Shown: positions 7,637 to 14,185, counted from the first letter of the stretch. The stretch: DNA of 17,432 nucleotides from Comamonas sp. lk (GCA_945875225.1 CAMCJY010000008.1:1-17432); one strand, 5' to 3'. Notes: a model not told the origin generated them from the letters alone. Numbers and translations: made by a program.

Positions 7637-8386
7637 CTAGCGCCCGCCGCCCACGTCCAAGAGCGCGCCGGTGCAGTAACTCGCTTGTGGGCTGAGCAGC
7701 CACACAATGGCGTTGGCCACCTCCTGCGCGCTGCCCGGACGCTGCATAGGCACTTGGGGGGCCAGGCGCTGCGCCCGATCGGGTTCGCCGCCGCTGGCAT
7801 GGATGTCGGTCTCGATGATGCCCGGGCGCACGGCATTCACGCGGATACCCTCGGCAGCCACTTCTTTGGCCAGGCCAATGGTGAAAGTGTCAATCGCCCC
7901 TTTGCAGGCTGCGTAGTCCACGTACTGGCCGGGGCTACCCATCCTGGATGCGGCGCTGGACAGGTTGACGATGCCGCCGCCGGTGCCGCCATAGCGCGTG
8001 CTCATACGCAATACCGCTTCGCGGGAGCACACAAAGCTGCCCAGTACATGGGTGTTGAGCATGCGCGACAGGCGCGCCACGCCCATAGCGTCCACGCGGG
8101 AGCTGACATCGACCACGCCGGCGTTATTGACCAAAGCCGCCAAGGGCCCCCACTTTGCGTCCATGCGCGCAAACATCGCCATCACTTCGTCTTCGCGGCT
8201 GACATCGGCTTGCAAGGCCATGGCCTGGCCGCCGCTGTCGCGGATGCTGCGTACCACCTCGTCGGCAGCCAGGGAGTTGGATTGGTAATTGACCGCGACC
8301 GCATAGCCCGCTTGCGCTGCGGCCAGCGCGGTGGCCGCGCCAATGCCGCGCGAGCCGCCGGTGACCAGCAGGACCGGAGCGTTCAT
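7637..8386 (-). CDS. Short-chain dehydrogenase/reductase, YgfF-like
   Basis: This 249-residue classical SDR is an NAD(P)-dependent oxidoreductase for alcohols, sugars or ketones. The cofactor motif TGGSRGIG is at 9-16, NNAG at 87-90, N111, S144 and Y158-xxx-K162 (YAACK) complete the catalytic tetrad, and VRPGIIETDIHASGGEP follows. Several stretches, such as LAALVNNAG, SPGQYVDYAACKGAIDT and HASGGEPDR, closely resemble E. coli YgfF as I remember it; that protein has no settled physiological substrate. It starts 23 bases after the hemB stop and is followed after 78 bases by the crotonase gene. No strong ribosome site precedes the ATG. The family is certain, the substrate unknown. Confidence 0.9.
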   Translation of the reverse strand: MNAPVLLVTGGSRGIGAATALAAAQAGYAVAVNYQSNSLAADEVVRSIRDSGGQAMALQADVSREDEVMAMFARMDAKWGPLAALVNNAGVVDVSSRVDAMGVARLSRMLNTHVLGSFVCSREAVLRMSTRYGGTGGGIVNLSSAASRMGSPGQYVDYAACKGAIDTFTIGLAKEVAAEGIRVNAVRPGIIETDIHASGGEPDRAQRLAPQVPMQRPGSAQEVANAIVWLLSPQASYCTGALLDVGGGR

Positions 8387-8409
8387 GGGCGCCGCCGCAT
8401 AGGCTCTGG

Positions 8410-9426
8410 TCAGGCCTTGCGCAGGGCGCGCGCCGCGTCCAGCGCAAAATAGGTGAGCACACCATCTGCGCCAGCGCGTTTGAAGGCCAGCAGGCTCTCC
8501 AGCATCACGGCCTGACGGTCGAGCCAGCCGTTTTGCGCTGCGGCCATGAGCATGGCGTATTCGCCGGACACCTGATAGGCAAAGGTCGGCACCTTGAATT
8601 CGTCTTTGACACGGCGCACCACGTCCAGGTAGGGCATGCCGGGCTTGACCATTACCATGTCGGCGCCCTCGGCAATGTCCATGGCCACTTCGCGCAGCGC
8701 CTCGTCGCTATTACCCGGATCCATTTGGTACACCTTTTTATTGCCTTTGCCCAGATTGGCGGCCGAGCCCACGGCGTCGCGGAAGGGGCCGTAAAACGCG
8801 CTCGCGTACTTGGCGCTGTAGGCCATGATGCGGGTGTGCACCAATTTTTCCGCTTCCAGCGCCTGGCGGATGGCGCCTATGCGCCCGTCCATCATGTCGC
8901 TGGGTGCCACGATATCCACGCCGGCGCGCGCTTGCGTGAGCGCTTGCTGTACCAGCACGGCGGTGGTTTCGTCATTCAGGATGTAGCCTTCGGTTTCGGG
9001 TCGGGTGTCGGGCAGGCCGTCCTGGCCGTGGCTGGTAAACGGGTCTAGCGCCACATCCGTCATGATGCCCAACTGCGGAAACTCTTTTTTCAGGGCGCGT
9101 ACGACGCGCGGCACCAAGCCGTCGGGGTTGAGCGCCTCGGCGCCGTCATAGGTTTTGAGCGACGGGTCGATCACCGGGAACAAAGCCATCACCGGGATTT
9201 CCAGCTCCACGCAGGCCTGGGCCACCGGCAGCAGCAAGTCCAGGCTCAGGCGCTCCACGCCCGGCATGGAGGGCACGGCCACCCGCTGGTGCTGCCCTTC
9301 GACCACAAAAACCGGATAAATTAGGTCATGCGCCGTAAGCGCGTTTTCGCGGACCAGATTGCGGGTGAATCTGTCGCGGCGCAGGCGGCGGGGACGGCCA
9401 ATGGGAAAGGGTGCGGGGGTCATCAT
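8410..9426 (-). CDS. hemB: Delta-aminolevulinic acid dehydratase (porphobilinogen synthase)
   Basis: This 338-residue enzyme condenses two 5-aminolevulinate molecules to porphobilinogen, the second common step of haem synthesis in the cytoplasm. The two Schiff-base lysines are K206 (AYSAKYASAFYGPFRDA) and K261 (MVMVKPGMPYLDVV). At the metal site the sequence DPFTSHGQDGLPD has no cysteine triad, which fits the magnesium-dependent type found in proteobacteria rather than the zinc type. Two ATG codons lie in tandem at 9426 and 9423; neither has a clear ribosome site. It is the first gene of the minus-strand group, and its leader carries a 10-bp inverted repeat. On the other side of the spacer lies hemJ, a later enzyme of the same pathway. 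Confidence 0.97.
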   Translation of the reverse strand: MMTPAPFPIGRPRRLRRDRFTRNLVRENALTAHDLIYPVFVVEGQHQRVAVPSMPGVERLSLDLLLPVAQACVELEIPVMALFPVIDPSLKTYDGAEALNPDGLVPRVVRALKKEFPQLGIMTDVALDPFTSHGQDGLPDTRPETEGYILNDETTAVLVQQALTQARAGVDIVAPSDMMDGRIGAIRQALEAEKLVHTRIMAYSAKYASAFYGPFRDAVGSAANLGKGNKKVYQMDPGNSDEALREVAMDIAEGADMVMVKPGMPYLDVVRRVKDEFKVPTFAYQVSGEYAMLMAAAQNGWLDRQAVMLESLLAFKRAGADGVLTYFALDAARALRKA

Positions 9427-9445
9427 GGGGAAAATTGTGCCTGAT

Positions 9446-9488
9446 TTCGCAGCGGCTCGGGAATAAAAATGACGCGACCCGCTGCGAA
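9446..9488. repeat. Perfect 10-bp inverted repeat in the hemB leader
   Basis: TTCGCAGCGG (9446-9455) and CCGCTGCGAA (9479-9488) are exact reverse complements separated by 23 bases. The nearer arm ends 20 bases before the first hemB start codon. It could be a hairpin in the hemB mRNA leader or a DNA site for a regulator. It has no T tract, so it is not an ordinary terminator. Confidence 0.6.
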
Positions 9489-9567
9489 GCCCCGGCTTAG
9501 ACGTGCCCGATGACTATGTATTATTTGCAACACATAAAACATTTTTTTTAATCAAAACAAAAAATTC

Positions 9568-9595
9568 GTGACTTTTTTGCTAATAAACGTATACT
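9568..9595 (+). promoter_or_regulatory. Sigma70-type promoter for the small-RNA candidate
   Basis: GTGACT (9568-9573) and TATACT (9590-9595) are spaced by 16 bases, with an AT-rich tract upstream (about 9520-9566) that could act as an UP element. The expected start, near 9602, coincides with the foot of the first hairpin of the RNA candidate. This agreement makes the promoter more credible than the boxes alone. Confidence 0.6.
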
Positions 9596-9601
9596 TGACC
9601 T

Positions 9602-9700
9602 CGGGAACTTCGGTTCCTCCCGCTTTTCCTCCCTGAGCGGGGCCTTGATGTGTGACAGCAAATAGGCTTACCACCCCGGCCGTGTGCTGGGGTTTTTTTT
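9602..9700 (+). ncRNA. Candidate small RNA of about 98 nt with two anti-Shine-Dalgarno motifs
   Basis: A complete transcription unit with no coding frame worth the name lies between hemB and hemJ. It has three structural parts. Hairpin 1 is GGAAC-TTCG-GTTCC (9604-9617), a stable tetraloop. Hairpin 2 is CCCGCT (9619-9624) with AGCGGG (9636-9641) and an 11-base loop holding TCCTCCC. A less structured linker follows, then the terminator at 9674-9700. TCCTCCC occurs twice (9615-9621 and 9627-9633) and is complementary to ribosome-binding sites, a known targeting motif of base-pairing small RNAs. I do not recognise it as a named family. The alternative is a leader of hemJ with an attenuator, but the terminator is strong and hemJ may have its own start. 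Confidence 0.55.
9674..9700 (+). terminator. Strong intrinsic terminator
   Basis: CCCCGGC (9674-9680) pairs with GCTGGGG (9686-9692) through seven pairs (one G-T) around a CGTGT loop, followed directly by eight T residues. It closes the small-RNA candidate about 50 bases before the hemJ start codon. Confidence 0.85.
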
Positions 9701-9738
9701 GCCCGCGATGGGGACCCCTGCCCCGGCGGTGCTGCGGC

Positions 9739-9744
9739 TACACT
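9739..9744 (+). promoter_or_regulatory. Possible -10 box for hemJ
   Basis: TACACT ends six bases before the hemJ ATG, so transcription would start at or very close to the start codon. No convincing -35 box is seen 16-18 bases upstream. Confidence 0.35.
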
Positions 9745-9750
9745 TTGAAT

Positions 9751-10179
9751 ATGCTCTGGGTCAAAGCCTTCCACATTGTTTTCGTCGCCAGCTGGTTTGC
9801 CGGGCTGTTTTATTTGCCGCGCATATTTGTAAACCTTGCGATGGTCGAGCCCGGTTCCGAAGCGGAACGCGCCCGCTTGCTACTCATGGCACGCAAGCTT
9901 TTGCGCTTTAGCACCGTGCTGGCCGTGCCGGCGCTGGGCTTGGGGCTGGCTTTGTGGCTGTACTACGGCGTGGGGCTGGGCCCGGGCAATGGGTGGATGC
10001 ACGCCAAACACGTCGTAGTTATCCTGACCCTGGGCTACCACCTCCTGTGCGCCCGCATCCTGCGCCAGTTGGAAGTGCAGACCGCCTTGCGCAGCCATGT
10101 GTGGTTCCGCTGGTTCAACGAAATCCCGGTACTTTTTCTGGTCGCAGCGGTATTGCTGGTGGTGCTCAAGCCTTTTTAA
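9751..10179 (+). CDS. hemJ: HemJ-type protoporphyrinogen IX oxidase (UPF0093/CopD-like membrane protein)
   Basis: This 142-residue protein has about four membrane helices (near 4-24, 53-73, 84-102 and 123-140). The family replaces HemG and HemY in many bacteria and oxidises protoporphyrinogen IX to protoporphyrin IX, the penultimate step of haem synthesis, at the inner membrane. Family signatures are the start MLWVKAFHIVFVASWFAGLF with H8, NGWMHAKHVVVI with H85, K86 and H87, and RWFNEIPVL near the end. The conserved histidine and lysine are thought to bind haem or act in catalysis. Annotation pipelines sometimes call it a CopD family protein. I chose the ATG at 9751 because the longer frame runs back through a terminator. 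No Shine-Dalgarno sequence is visible. VanZ follows after 12 bases. Confidence 0.85.
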   Translation: MLWVKAFHIVFVASWFAGLFYLPRIFVNLAMVEPGSEAERARLLLMARKLLRFSTVLAVPALGLGLALWLYYGVGLGPGNGWMHAKHVVVILTLGYHLLCARILRQLEVQTALRSHVWFRWFNEIPVLFLVAAVLLVVLKPF

Positions 10180-10191
10180 CCGGATAGCGCC

Positions 10192-11313
10192 ATGCACAAA
10201 TCCGCTGCCTGGCCCCTTACCTGGATGTACTGCACGTTGGTGGTCTATGCCAGCTTGTACCCCTTTGCCGACTGGCGCGACCAAGGCATTGCGCCCTGGG
10301 CCTTTATGGCGGCACCGCTGCCGCGCTATTGGACCGGCTTTGATGTCGCCATCAATATTGCCGGTTACCTGCCGTTAGGGGCCTTGCTGGCCTGGCTGGG
10401 ATTGCGCACCCGGCACCGGGTGCCACCTGCTTGGCTGGCTGTGGCTTGTGGCGCCTTGCTGTCGCTGGTGCTGGAAACTTTGCAAAGCTATTTGCCGCAG
10501 CGCGTCGCTTCGCGTGAGGATTGGTTGCTCAACACCCTGGGCACGATTGCGGGCGCGCTGCTCGCCCTGTACGTCGCGCGCCACGGCGGTTTGGCGCGCT
10601 GGGACCGCTGGCAAAGCCGCTGGCTGGCACCCCAGTCGCGCGGCGTGCTGGTTTTGCTGCTCAGTTGGCCGGCAGCCTTGCTATTTCCCTCTGCAGTGCC
10701 ATTTGGCCTGGGCCATGTGTGGAGTGGTTTGCAGAACCTGACCATGGCTTTGCTGGGCCTGGGTGCACATTGGTTGGAAGGCGCGCAGTTACACCAGCGC
10801 TTACCCGCTATCAGCGCTATGCCGCTGGGAGCAGGTGCCGCACTGGCCTGCGTGGTCACCGGTTTGCTAGCTCCTTGTTTGCTTGGCTTTGGCGTCTTGC
10901 ATAGGCCCAGCCACCGCGTCTGGCTCAGCCTTGCCGTGCTGGCCGTGGGCGTCAGTGCCAGCGGTCTGTCGGCCGCGCTGAGTTGGGGACCGGCGCATAT
11001 GTGGTCCTGGCTGGACGCCACCACCACCGCCGGCTTGTTAGCCGCTTTGGCATTGGCTATGGCCTTGGCGCGCATGCCCTGGCGCTGGGCTTGCGCCCTG
11101 GTGGTTGTTCTGCTGTGCGCCCATGTGGGTTTGCTCAACCAGGCGCCCCCAAGCCCGTATTTTGCGCAAACCTTGCAATCCTGGGAGCAGGGCCGCTTTG
11201 TGCGATTTAACGGCCTGGCCGAATGGCTGGGCTGGCTCTGGCCGTATGCAGTCATTGCGCTGGCACTGGGCCGGATTCGCCCAGACAGCAGCGAATCTAA
11301 AATCGGCGCATGA
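10192..11313 (+). CDS. VanZ-domain membrane protein with long C-terminal membrane extension
   Basis: This 373-residue, strongly hydrophobic protein has an N-terminal VanZ-like domain at about 10-128. It carries the family pattern D51-x3-N55-x2-GYxPxG, then E95, Q98, R107-x2-D110 and N114-x2-G117. VanZ of the vancomycin-resistance clusters gives low-level teicoplanin resistance by an unclear mechanism; most relatives have no known role. The remaining 240 or so residues form further membrane helices without a motif I know. It begins 12 bases after hemJ, and its stop overlaps the next start as ATGA. No glycopeptide-resistance genes are nearby, so resistance should not be inferred. The role in this membrane and redox gene group is unknown. 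Confidence 0.8.
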   Translation: MHKSAAWPLTWMYCTLVVYASLYPFADWRDQGIAPWAFMAAPLPRYWTGFDVAINIAGYLPLGALLAWLGLRTRHRVPPAWLAVACGALLSLVLETLQSYLPQRVASREDWLLNTLGTIAGALLALYVARHGGLARWDRWQSRWLAPQSRGVLVLLLSWPAALLFPSAVPFGLGHVWSGLQNLTMALLGLGAHWLEGAQLHQRLPAISAMPLGAGAALACVVTGLLAPCLLGFGVLHRPSHRVWLSLAVLAVGVSASGLSAALSWGPAHMWSWLDATTTAGLLAALALAMALARMPWRWACALVVVLLCAHVGLLNQAPPSPYFAQTLQSWEQGRFVRFNGLAEWLGWLWPYAVIALALGRIRPDSSESKIGA

Positions 11314-11672
11314 CTTCTACCCCATCCGCTGCGCCATCCGCAGACCCAAGCTATTACGCGCGCCATATTTTTTTCTGCTTGAACGAACGTAAAAGCGGCG
11401 AGGAATGCTGCGCGCAACACCAAGCACAAGCCGGTTTTGACCGGTGCAAACAACGCATCCGTGATGCCGACGGCAATGGCCCCGGCCAGGTACGCGTCAA
11501 CAAAGCCGGTTGTCTGGACCGTTGCGCCGGTGGCCCGGTGGCGGTGGTGTATCCCGAGGCGGTGTGGTACACCTTTGTGGACAGCGCCGATATTGACGAA
11601 ATCGTTGACAGCCATTTGCTGGGTGGCACACCGGTTGAGCGTCTGCTTCTGCCCCCCAGCGTAGGGCGCTAA
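11310..11672 (+). CDS. Thioredoxin-like 2Fe-2S ferredoxin
   Basis: This 120-residue soluble protein of the thioredoxin-fold 2Fe-2S ferredoxin type is an electron carrier. Six cysteines are present: C23, C33, C34, C46, C68 and C72. The pair C68-x3-C72 in NKAGCLDRCAGGPVAVVYPE and two of C23, C33 and C34 in FFCLNERKSGEECC probably hold the cluster. This matches the C-x(10-12)-C ... C-x3-C spacing of the family. The first 15 or so residues are Ser/Ala/Pro-rich and probably flexible. Its ATG overlaps the VanZ stop (ATGA), which indicates translational coupling, and the hydrolase gene begins six bases after its stop. The redox partner is not known. Confidence 0.87.
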   Translation: MTSTPSAAPSADPSYYARHIFFCLNERKSGEECCAQHQAQAGFDRCKQRIRDADGNGPGQVRVNKAGCLDRCAGGPVAVVYPEAVWYTFVDSADIDEIVDSHLLGGTPVERLLLPPSVGR

Positions 11673-11678
11673 GCGCGG

Positions 11679-12335
11679 ATGAATCCGCTTAGCCAACAGT
11701 TGGCACTTCAGGGTCCAACGGGCAGTTTGCAAGCCCTGGTGGATCTGCCAGCACTTGCGGCGGGCCAAGTACCTGTCGGTGTGGCGGTGATTGCCCATCC
11801 GCACCCGCTTTTTGGCGGCACCATGGACAACAAAGTGGTGCAAACTATGGCGCGCGCCTTTGTGCAGGCCGGCTGGATGGCGGTACGCTTTAATTTCCGT
11901 GGCGTGGGCGCCAGCGAAGGCGCCTACGACGAAGGGCGTGGCGAGTTGCAAGACTTGCTTGCAGTTATTGCGCATTTTTCTCCCGTAGCAACTGAGCATG
12001 GCGCACTGGGATTGGCGGGTTTTTCCTTCGGTGCTTTCGTGACGTCCCACGCGGTGCAGGCTTTGCATGCGCTGCGCAAGATAGACCGCCTGGTTTTAGT
12101 CGGCACGGCTGCGGGGCGCTTTCAGGTCGCTGAGTTGCCCCAAGAACTGCATGCCAAAACCCTAGTGCTGCACGGTGAGGAGGACGACACCGTGCCCCTG
12201 GCAGCCGCCCTGGACTGGGCCCGTCCGCAGAACTTGCCCGTCATGGTCTTACCCGGAGTGGGGCATTTTTTTCACGGACAATTGCCCTTGTTGCGCGACT
12301 TGGTCGCACGCCATGTGGCATTGCCCTTGGCCTAG
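11679..12335 (+). CDS. Alpha/beta hydrolase (small dienelactone-hydrolase-like type)
   Basis: This 218-residue cytoplasmic serine hydrolase has no signal peptide. The order of motifs is AHPHPLFGGTMDNKVV (40-54), RFNFRGVGASEG (70-81), the nucleophile elbow G114-F-S116-F-G118, the acid in LHGEEDDTVP (D169 or D170), and the catalytic histidine H196 in LPGVGHFFHG. These match a proteobacterial group of small esterase-like proteins (COG2945 type) with no assigned substrate. The ATG lies six bases after the ferredoxin stop, so it is probably the last gene of the hemJ-VanZ-ferredoxin group, although no terminator is seen after it. Esterase or thioesterase activity is the most that can be inferred. 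Confidence 0.87.
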   Translation: MNPLSQQLALQGPTGSLQALVDLPALAAGQVPVGVAVIAHPHPLFGGTMDNKVVQTMARAFVQAGWMAVRFNFRGVGASEGAYDEGRGELQDLLAVIAHFSPVATEHGALGLAGFSFGAFVTSHAVQALHALRKIDRLVLVGTAAGRFQVAELPQELHAKTLVLHGEEDDTVPLAAALDWARPQNLPVMVLPGVGHFFHGQLPLLRDLVARHVALPLA

Positions 12336-12424
12336 GCACCTGCCAGCTACTTCACACCCTTCGTACTTTTACACAGGCCGTGCGCACCCGCCGGTCACAC
12401 CCCTCGTCCAAAGGTTTTGAATTC

Positions 12425-13591
12425 ATGAAATTGCTTGTTTCCTGCGTGCTCGCCATGTGCATGCTGGCCAGTGCCAGTGCGCAAAACCCCCAGCCACCTG
12501 AAATCGCCGCGCGCGCTTATTTGTTGCTGGACGTATCGGCGCATCAGGTGCTGGCGGCCAAAGATGCGGATATGCAGGTGGAGCCGGCCTCGCTCACCAA
12601 ACTGATGACCGCATACCTGGTGTTTGACGCGCTCAAGTCCGGCAAAATCCGCTTGGATCAAAAGCTCGCGGTCAGCGAGCGTGCTTGGAAAATGCCGGGA
12701 TCGCGCATGTTCATCGACCCCAACATGCAAGTCCCGGTAGAAGACCTGATCAAGGGCATGGTGGTGCAGTCCGGCAATGACGCCACCATCGCCTTGGCTG
12801 AAGGTGTGGGCGGCGACGTGCCGCGCTTTGTGCAAATGATGAATGCGCAGGCCCAGGTGCTGGACTTGAAAGCCACCCGCTACAAAAACCCTGAGGGCTT
12901 GACCGAGGCCGGCCACACTACGACCGCGCGCGACCTGGGCACCCTGGCGACCCGCCTTATGGCCGACTTTCCGCAGTACGTTGGCTACTACGCCCTGAAA
13001 AAATATCGCTACGCCGGAACGCCAGCCGCCAACGACACCAACCGCAACCTCTTGTTGCAACGCGACCCCACGGTCGATGGTCTGAAAACCGGTTACACCG
13101 AAGCGGCCGGGTATTGCATGGTGGCCACCGCCCGGCGCGATTACGCCAGCCTGGGTTCGCAGGGTGCCAGCCCGAGCCGACGTCTGCTGTCCATTGTCCT
13201 GGGCACCGCCAACGAAAATGCGCGCGCCAATGAGTCGCAAAAACTCCTCAACTGGGGCTTTACTGCCTTTGAGCCCGTCAAATTGTTTGATCCGGGTCAG
13301 GCCGTCGTGACCGCCCAGGTCTGGAAAGGCAGCGCCTCCAGCGTGCGCGTGGGACATCCCCAGGGCGTTTTGCTGGCCTTGCCGGCGGGCCGCCCTGGAA
13401 AAATCACCACCGAAGTGGTGCGCAAAGAACCGCTTTTGGCCCCCATCACTAAAGGCCAGGAGGTGGCGAGCTTGCGCGTACTCTCGGGCGGCGTAGAAGT
13501 AGCGCAAATGCCTTTGCAGGCTCTGGACGCCGTGGATCAGGCGGGCATTTTCGGTCGCGCCTGGGACGCCTTGCGCCTGTGGATACGCTAG
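12425..13591 (+). CDS. dacA: D-alanyl-D-alanine carboxypeptidase (PBP5/6 type, DacA/DacC)
   Basis: This 388-residue exported low-molecular-mass penicillin-binding protein removes the terminal D-Ala from peptidoglycan pentapeptides in the periplasm and so limits cross-linking. The signal peptide is residues 1-19, with cleavage after ASA before Q20. The catalytic motifs are S56-L-T-K59, S116-G-N118 and K221-T-G223. A PBP5-type beta-rich C-terminal domain occupies about 275-360, and the end (AGIFGRAWDALRLWIR) is an amphipathic membrane anchor. I chose the ATG at 12425 because it directly precedes the signal peptide; a GTG 45 bases upstream in the same frame would spoil it. dacA and dacC cannot be told apart here. 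The str operon follows. Confidence 0.92.
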   Translation: MKLLVSCVLAMCMLASASAQNPQPPEIAARAYLLLDVSAHQVLAAKDADMQVEPASLTKLMTAYLVFDALKSGKIRLDQKLAVSERAWKMPGSRMFIDPNMQVPVEDLIKGMVVQSGNDATIALAEGVGGDVPRFVQMMNAQAQVLDLKATRYKNPEGLTEAGHTTTARDLGTLATRLMADFPQYVGYYALKKYRYAGTPAANDTNRNLLLQRDPTVDGLKTGYTEAAGYCMVATARRDYASLGSQGASPSRRLLSIVLGTANENARANESQKLLNWGFTAFEPVKLFDPGQAVVTAQVWKGSASSVRVGHPQGVLLALPAGRPGKITTEVVRKEPLLAPITKGQEVASLRVLSGGVEVAQMPLQALDAVDQAGIFGRAWDALRLWIR

Positions 13592-13637
13592 GCGGGATCC
13601 GTTTTGGCGGGCATCCGAGCCCGGCTGGCGCGATATC

Positions 13638-13646
13638 TGGTATATT
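13638..13646 (+). promoter_or_regulatory. Extended -10 promoter of the str operon
   Basis: TGGTATATT contains the extended -10 form TGnTATAAT with one mismatch. The -35 region is poor, as is common for extended -10 promoters. Transcription would start near 13653 and give a leader of about 92 bases before rpsL. Confidence 0.6.
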
Positions 13647-13652
13647 AGAAGG

Positions 13653-13724
13653 CTTTTCGGAAACTTCCGAAGGGCTCTGTGTTTTCGAAGTTTTTGAATC
13701 GTATAGCTCCTGCGCGGCGGGAGC
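13653..13724 (+). promoter_or_regulatory. Structured leader of rpsL with two hairpins
   Basis: Hairpin A pairs CTTTTCGG (13653-13660) with CCGAAGGG (13667-13674) around AAACTT. Hairpin B pairs GCTCCT (13706-13711) with GGGAGC (13719-13724) around GCGCGGC, then ATTTTC, ten bases before the ribosome site. They could control transcription or translation of the operon, or only protect the 5' end. Confidence 0.4.
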
Positions 13725-13733
13725 ATTTTCATT

Positions 13734-13739
13734 AGGAGG
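13734..13739 (+). promoter_or_regulatory. Ribosome-binding site that sets the GTG start of rpsL
   Basis: A full AGGAGG lies five bases before the GTG at 13745. It fixes that codon as the start, since no ATG precedes the conserved PTINQLVR sequence. Confidence 0.9.
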
Positions 13740-13744
13740 CTTAA

Positions 13745-14122
13745 GTGCCAACCATTAACCAGCTAGTGCGTCAGGGGCGTGAGGTCGAGACGATCAAGTC
13801 CAAAAGCCCTGCCATGCAGAACTCGCCGCAGCGCCGCGGCGTGTGTACCCGCGTGTACACCACCACCCCTAAGAAGCCTAATTCCGCGCTGCGTAAAGTC
13901 GCCAAAGTGCGCTTGACCAACGGTTTTGAAGTGATTTCCTATATCGGCGGCGAAGGCCACAACCTGCAAGAACACAGCGTGGTGCTGGTGCGCGGCGGTC
14001 GTGTCAAGGATTTGCCCGGTGTGCGTTACCACATCGTGCGCGGTTCGCTGGACTTGCAAGGCGTGAAAGACCGCAAGCAATCGCGTTCCAAATACGGCGC
14101 CAAGCGCCCCAAGGTTAAGTAA
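13745..14122 (+). CDS. rpsL: 30S ribosomal protein S12
   Basis: This 125-residue protein of the small-subunit decoding centre is essentially full family length. It starts at GTG with the universal PTINQLVRQGRE and has TTTPKKPNSALRK and LVRGGRVKDLPGVRYHIVRG. The residues where streptomycin-resistance changes occur are wild type (K44 in PKKP and K88 in GRVKD, counting the initiator Met), and the aspartate that is often beta-methylthiolated (D89) is present. It is the first gene of the str operon and follows a carboxypeptidase gene rather than rpoBC. A strong AGGAGG and an extended -10 promoter fit high expression. Confidence 0.98.
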   Translation: MPTINQLVRQGREVETIKSKSPAMQNSPQRRGVCTRVYTTTPKKPNSALRKVAKVRLTNGFEVISYIGGEGHNLQEHSVVLVRGGRVKDLPGVRYHIVRGSLDLQGVKDRKQSRSKYGAKRPKVK

Positions 14123-14123
14123 T

Positions 14124-14146
14124 CCGGGCTTTCCCGGTTCGTTTTT
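14124..14146 (+). terminator. Possible attenuator after rpsL
   Basis: CCGGG (14124-14128) pairs with CCCGG (14133-14137) around CTTT and is followed by TTCGTTTTT. The stem is short and the T tract interrupted, so termination would be partial. It could lower transcription of rpsG, fusA and tuf relative to rpsL. Confidence 0.4.
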
Positions 14147-14185
14147 AGGTGCTGTCCCCCGCGTGGCGCGGAGGTGCAGCGTAGT

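Noticed and set aside
9648..9665. Five-codon open frame (MCDSK) inside the small-RNA candidate
   Set aside because: Very short frames are expected by chance and no ribosome site precedes it.
10192..11313. VanZ as part of a glycopeptide-resistance cluster
   Set aside because: No vanHAX, vanRS or vanY-type genes are present, and VanZ-like domains are widespread in genomes without such resistance.
10488..12068. Long open frame of 526 codons on the minus strand, antisense to the VanZ, ferredoxin and hydrolase genes
   Set aside because: The translation is rich in Arg, Ala, Gln and Ser without motifs, and the plus strand holds three recognisable proteins. GC-rich codon use creates such shadows.
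12395..13732. Minus-strand open frame of 445 codons opposite the carboxypeptidase gene
   Set aside because: His/Gly/Arg-rich sequence with no domain; the plus-strand gene has a signal peptide and all three penicillin-binding motifs.
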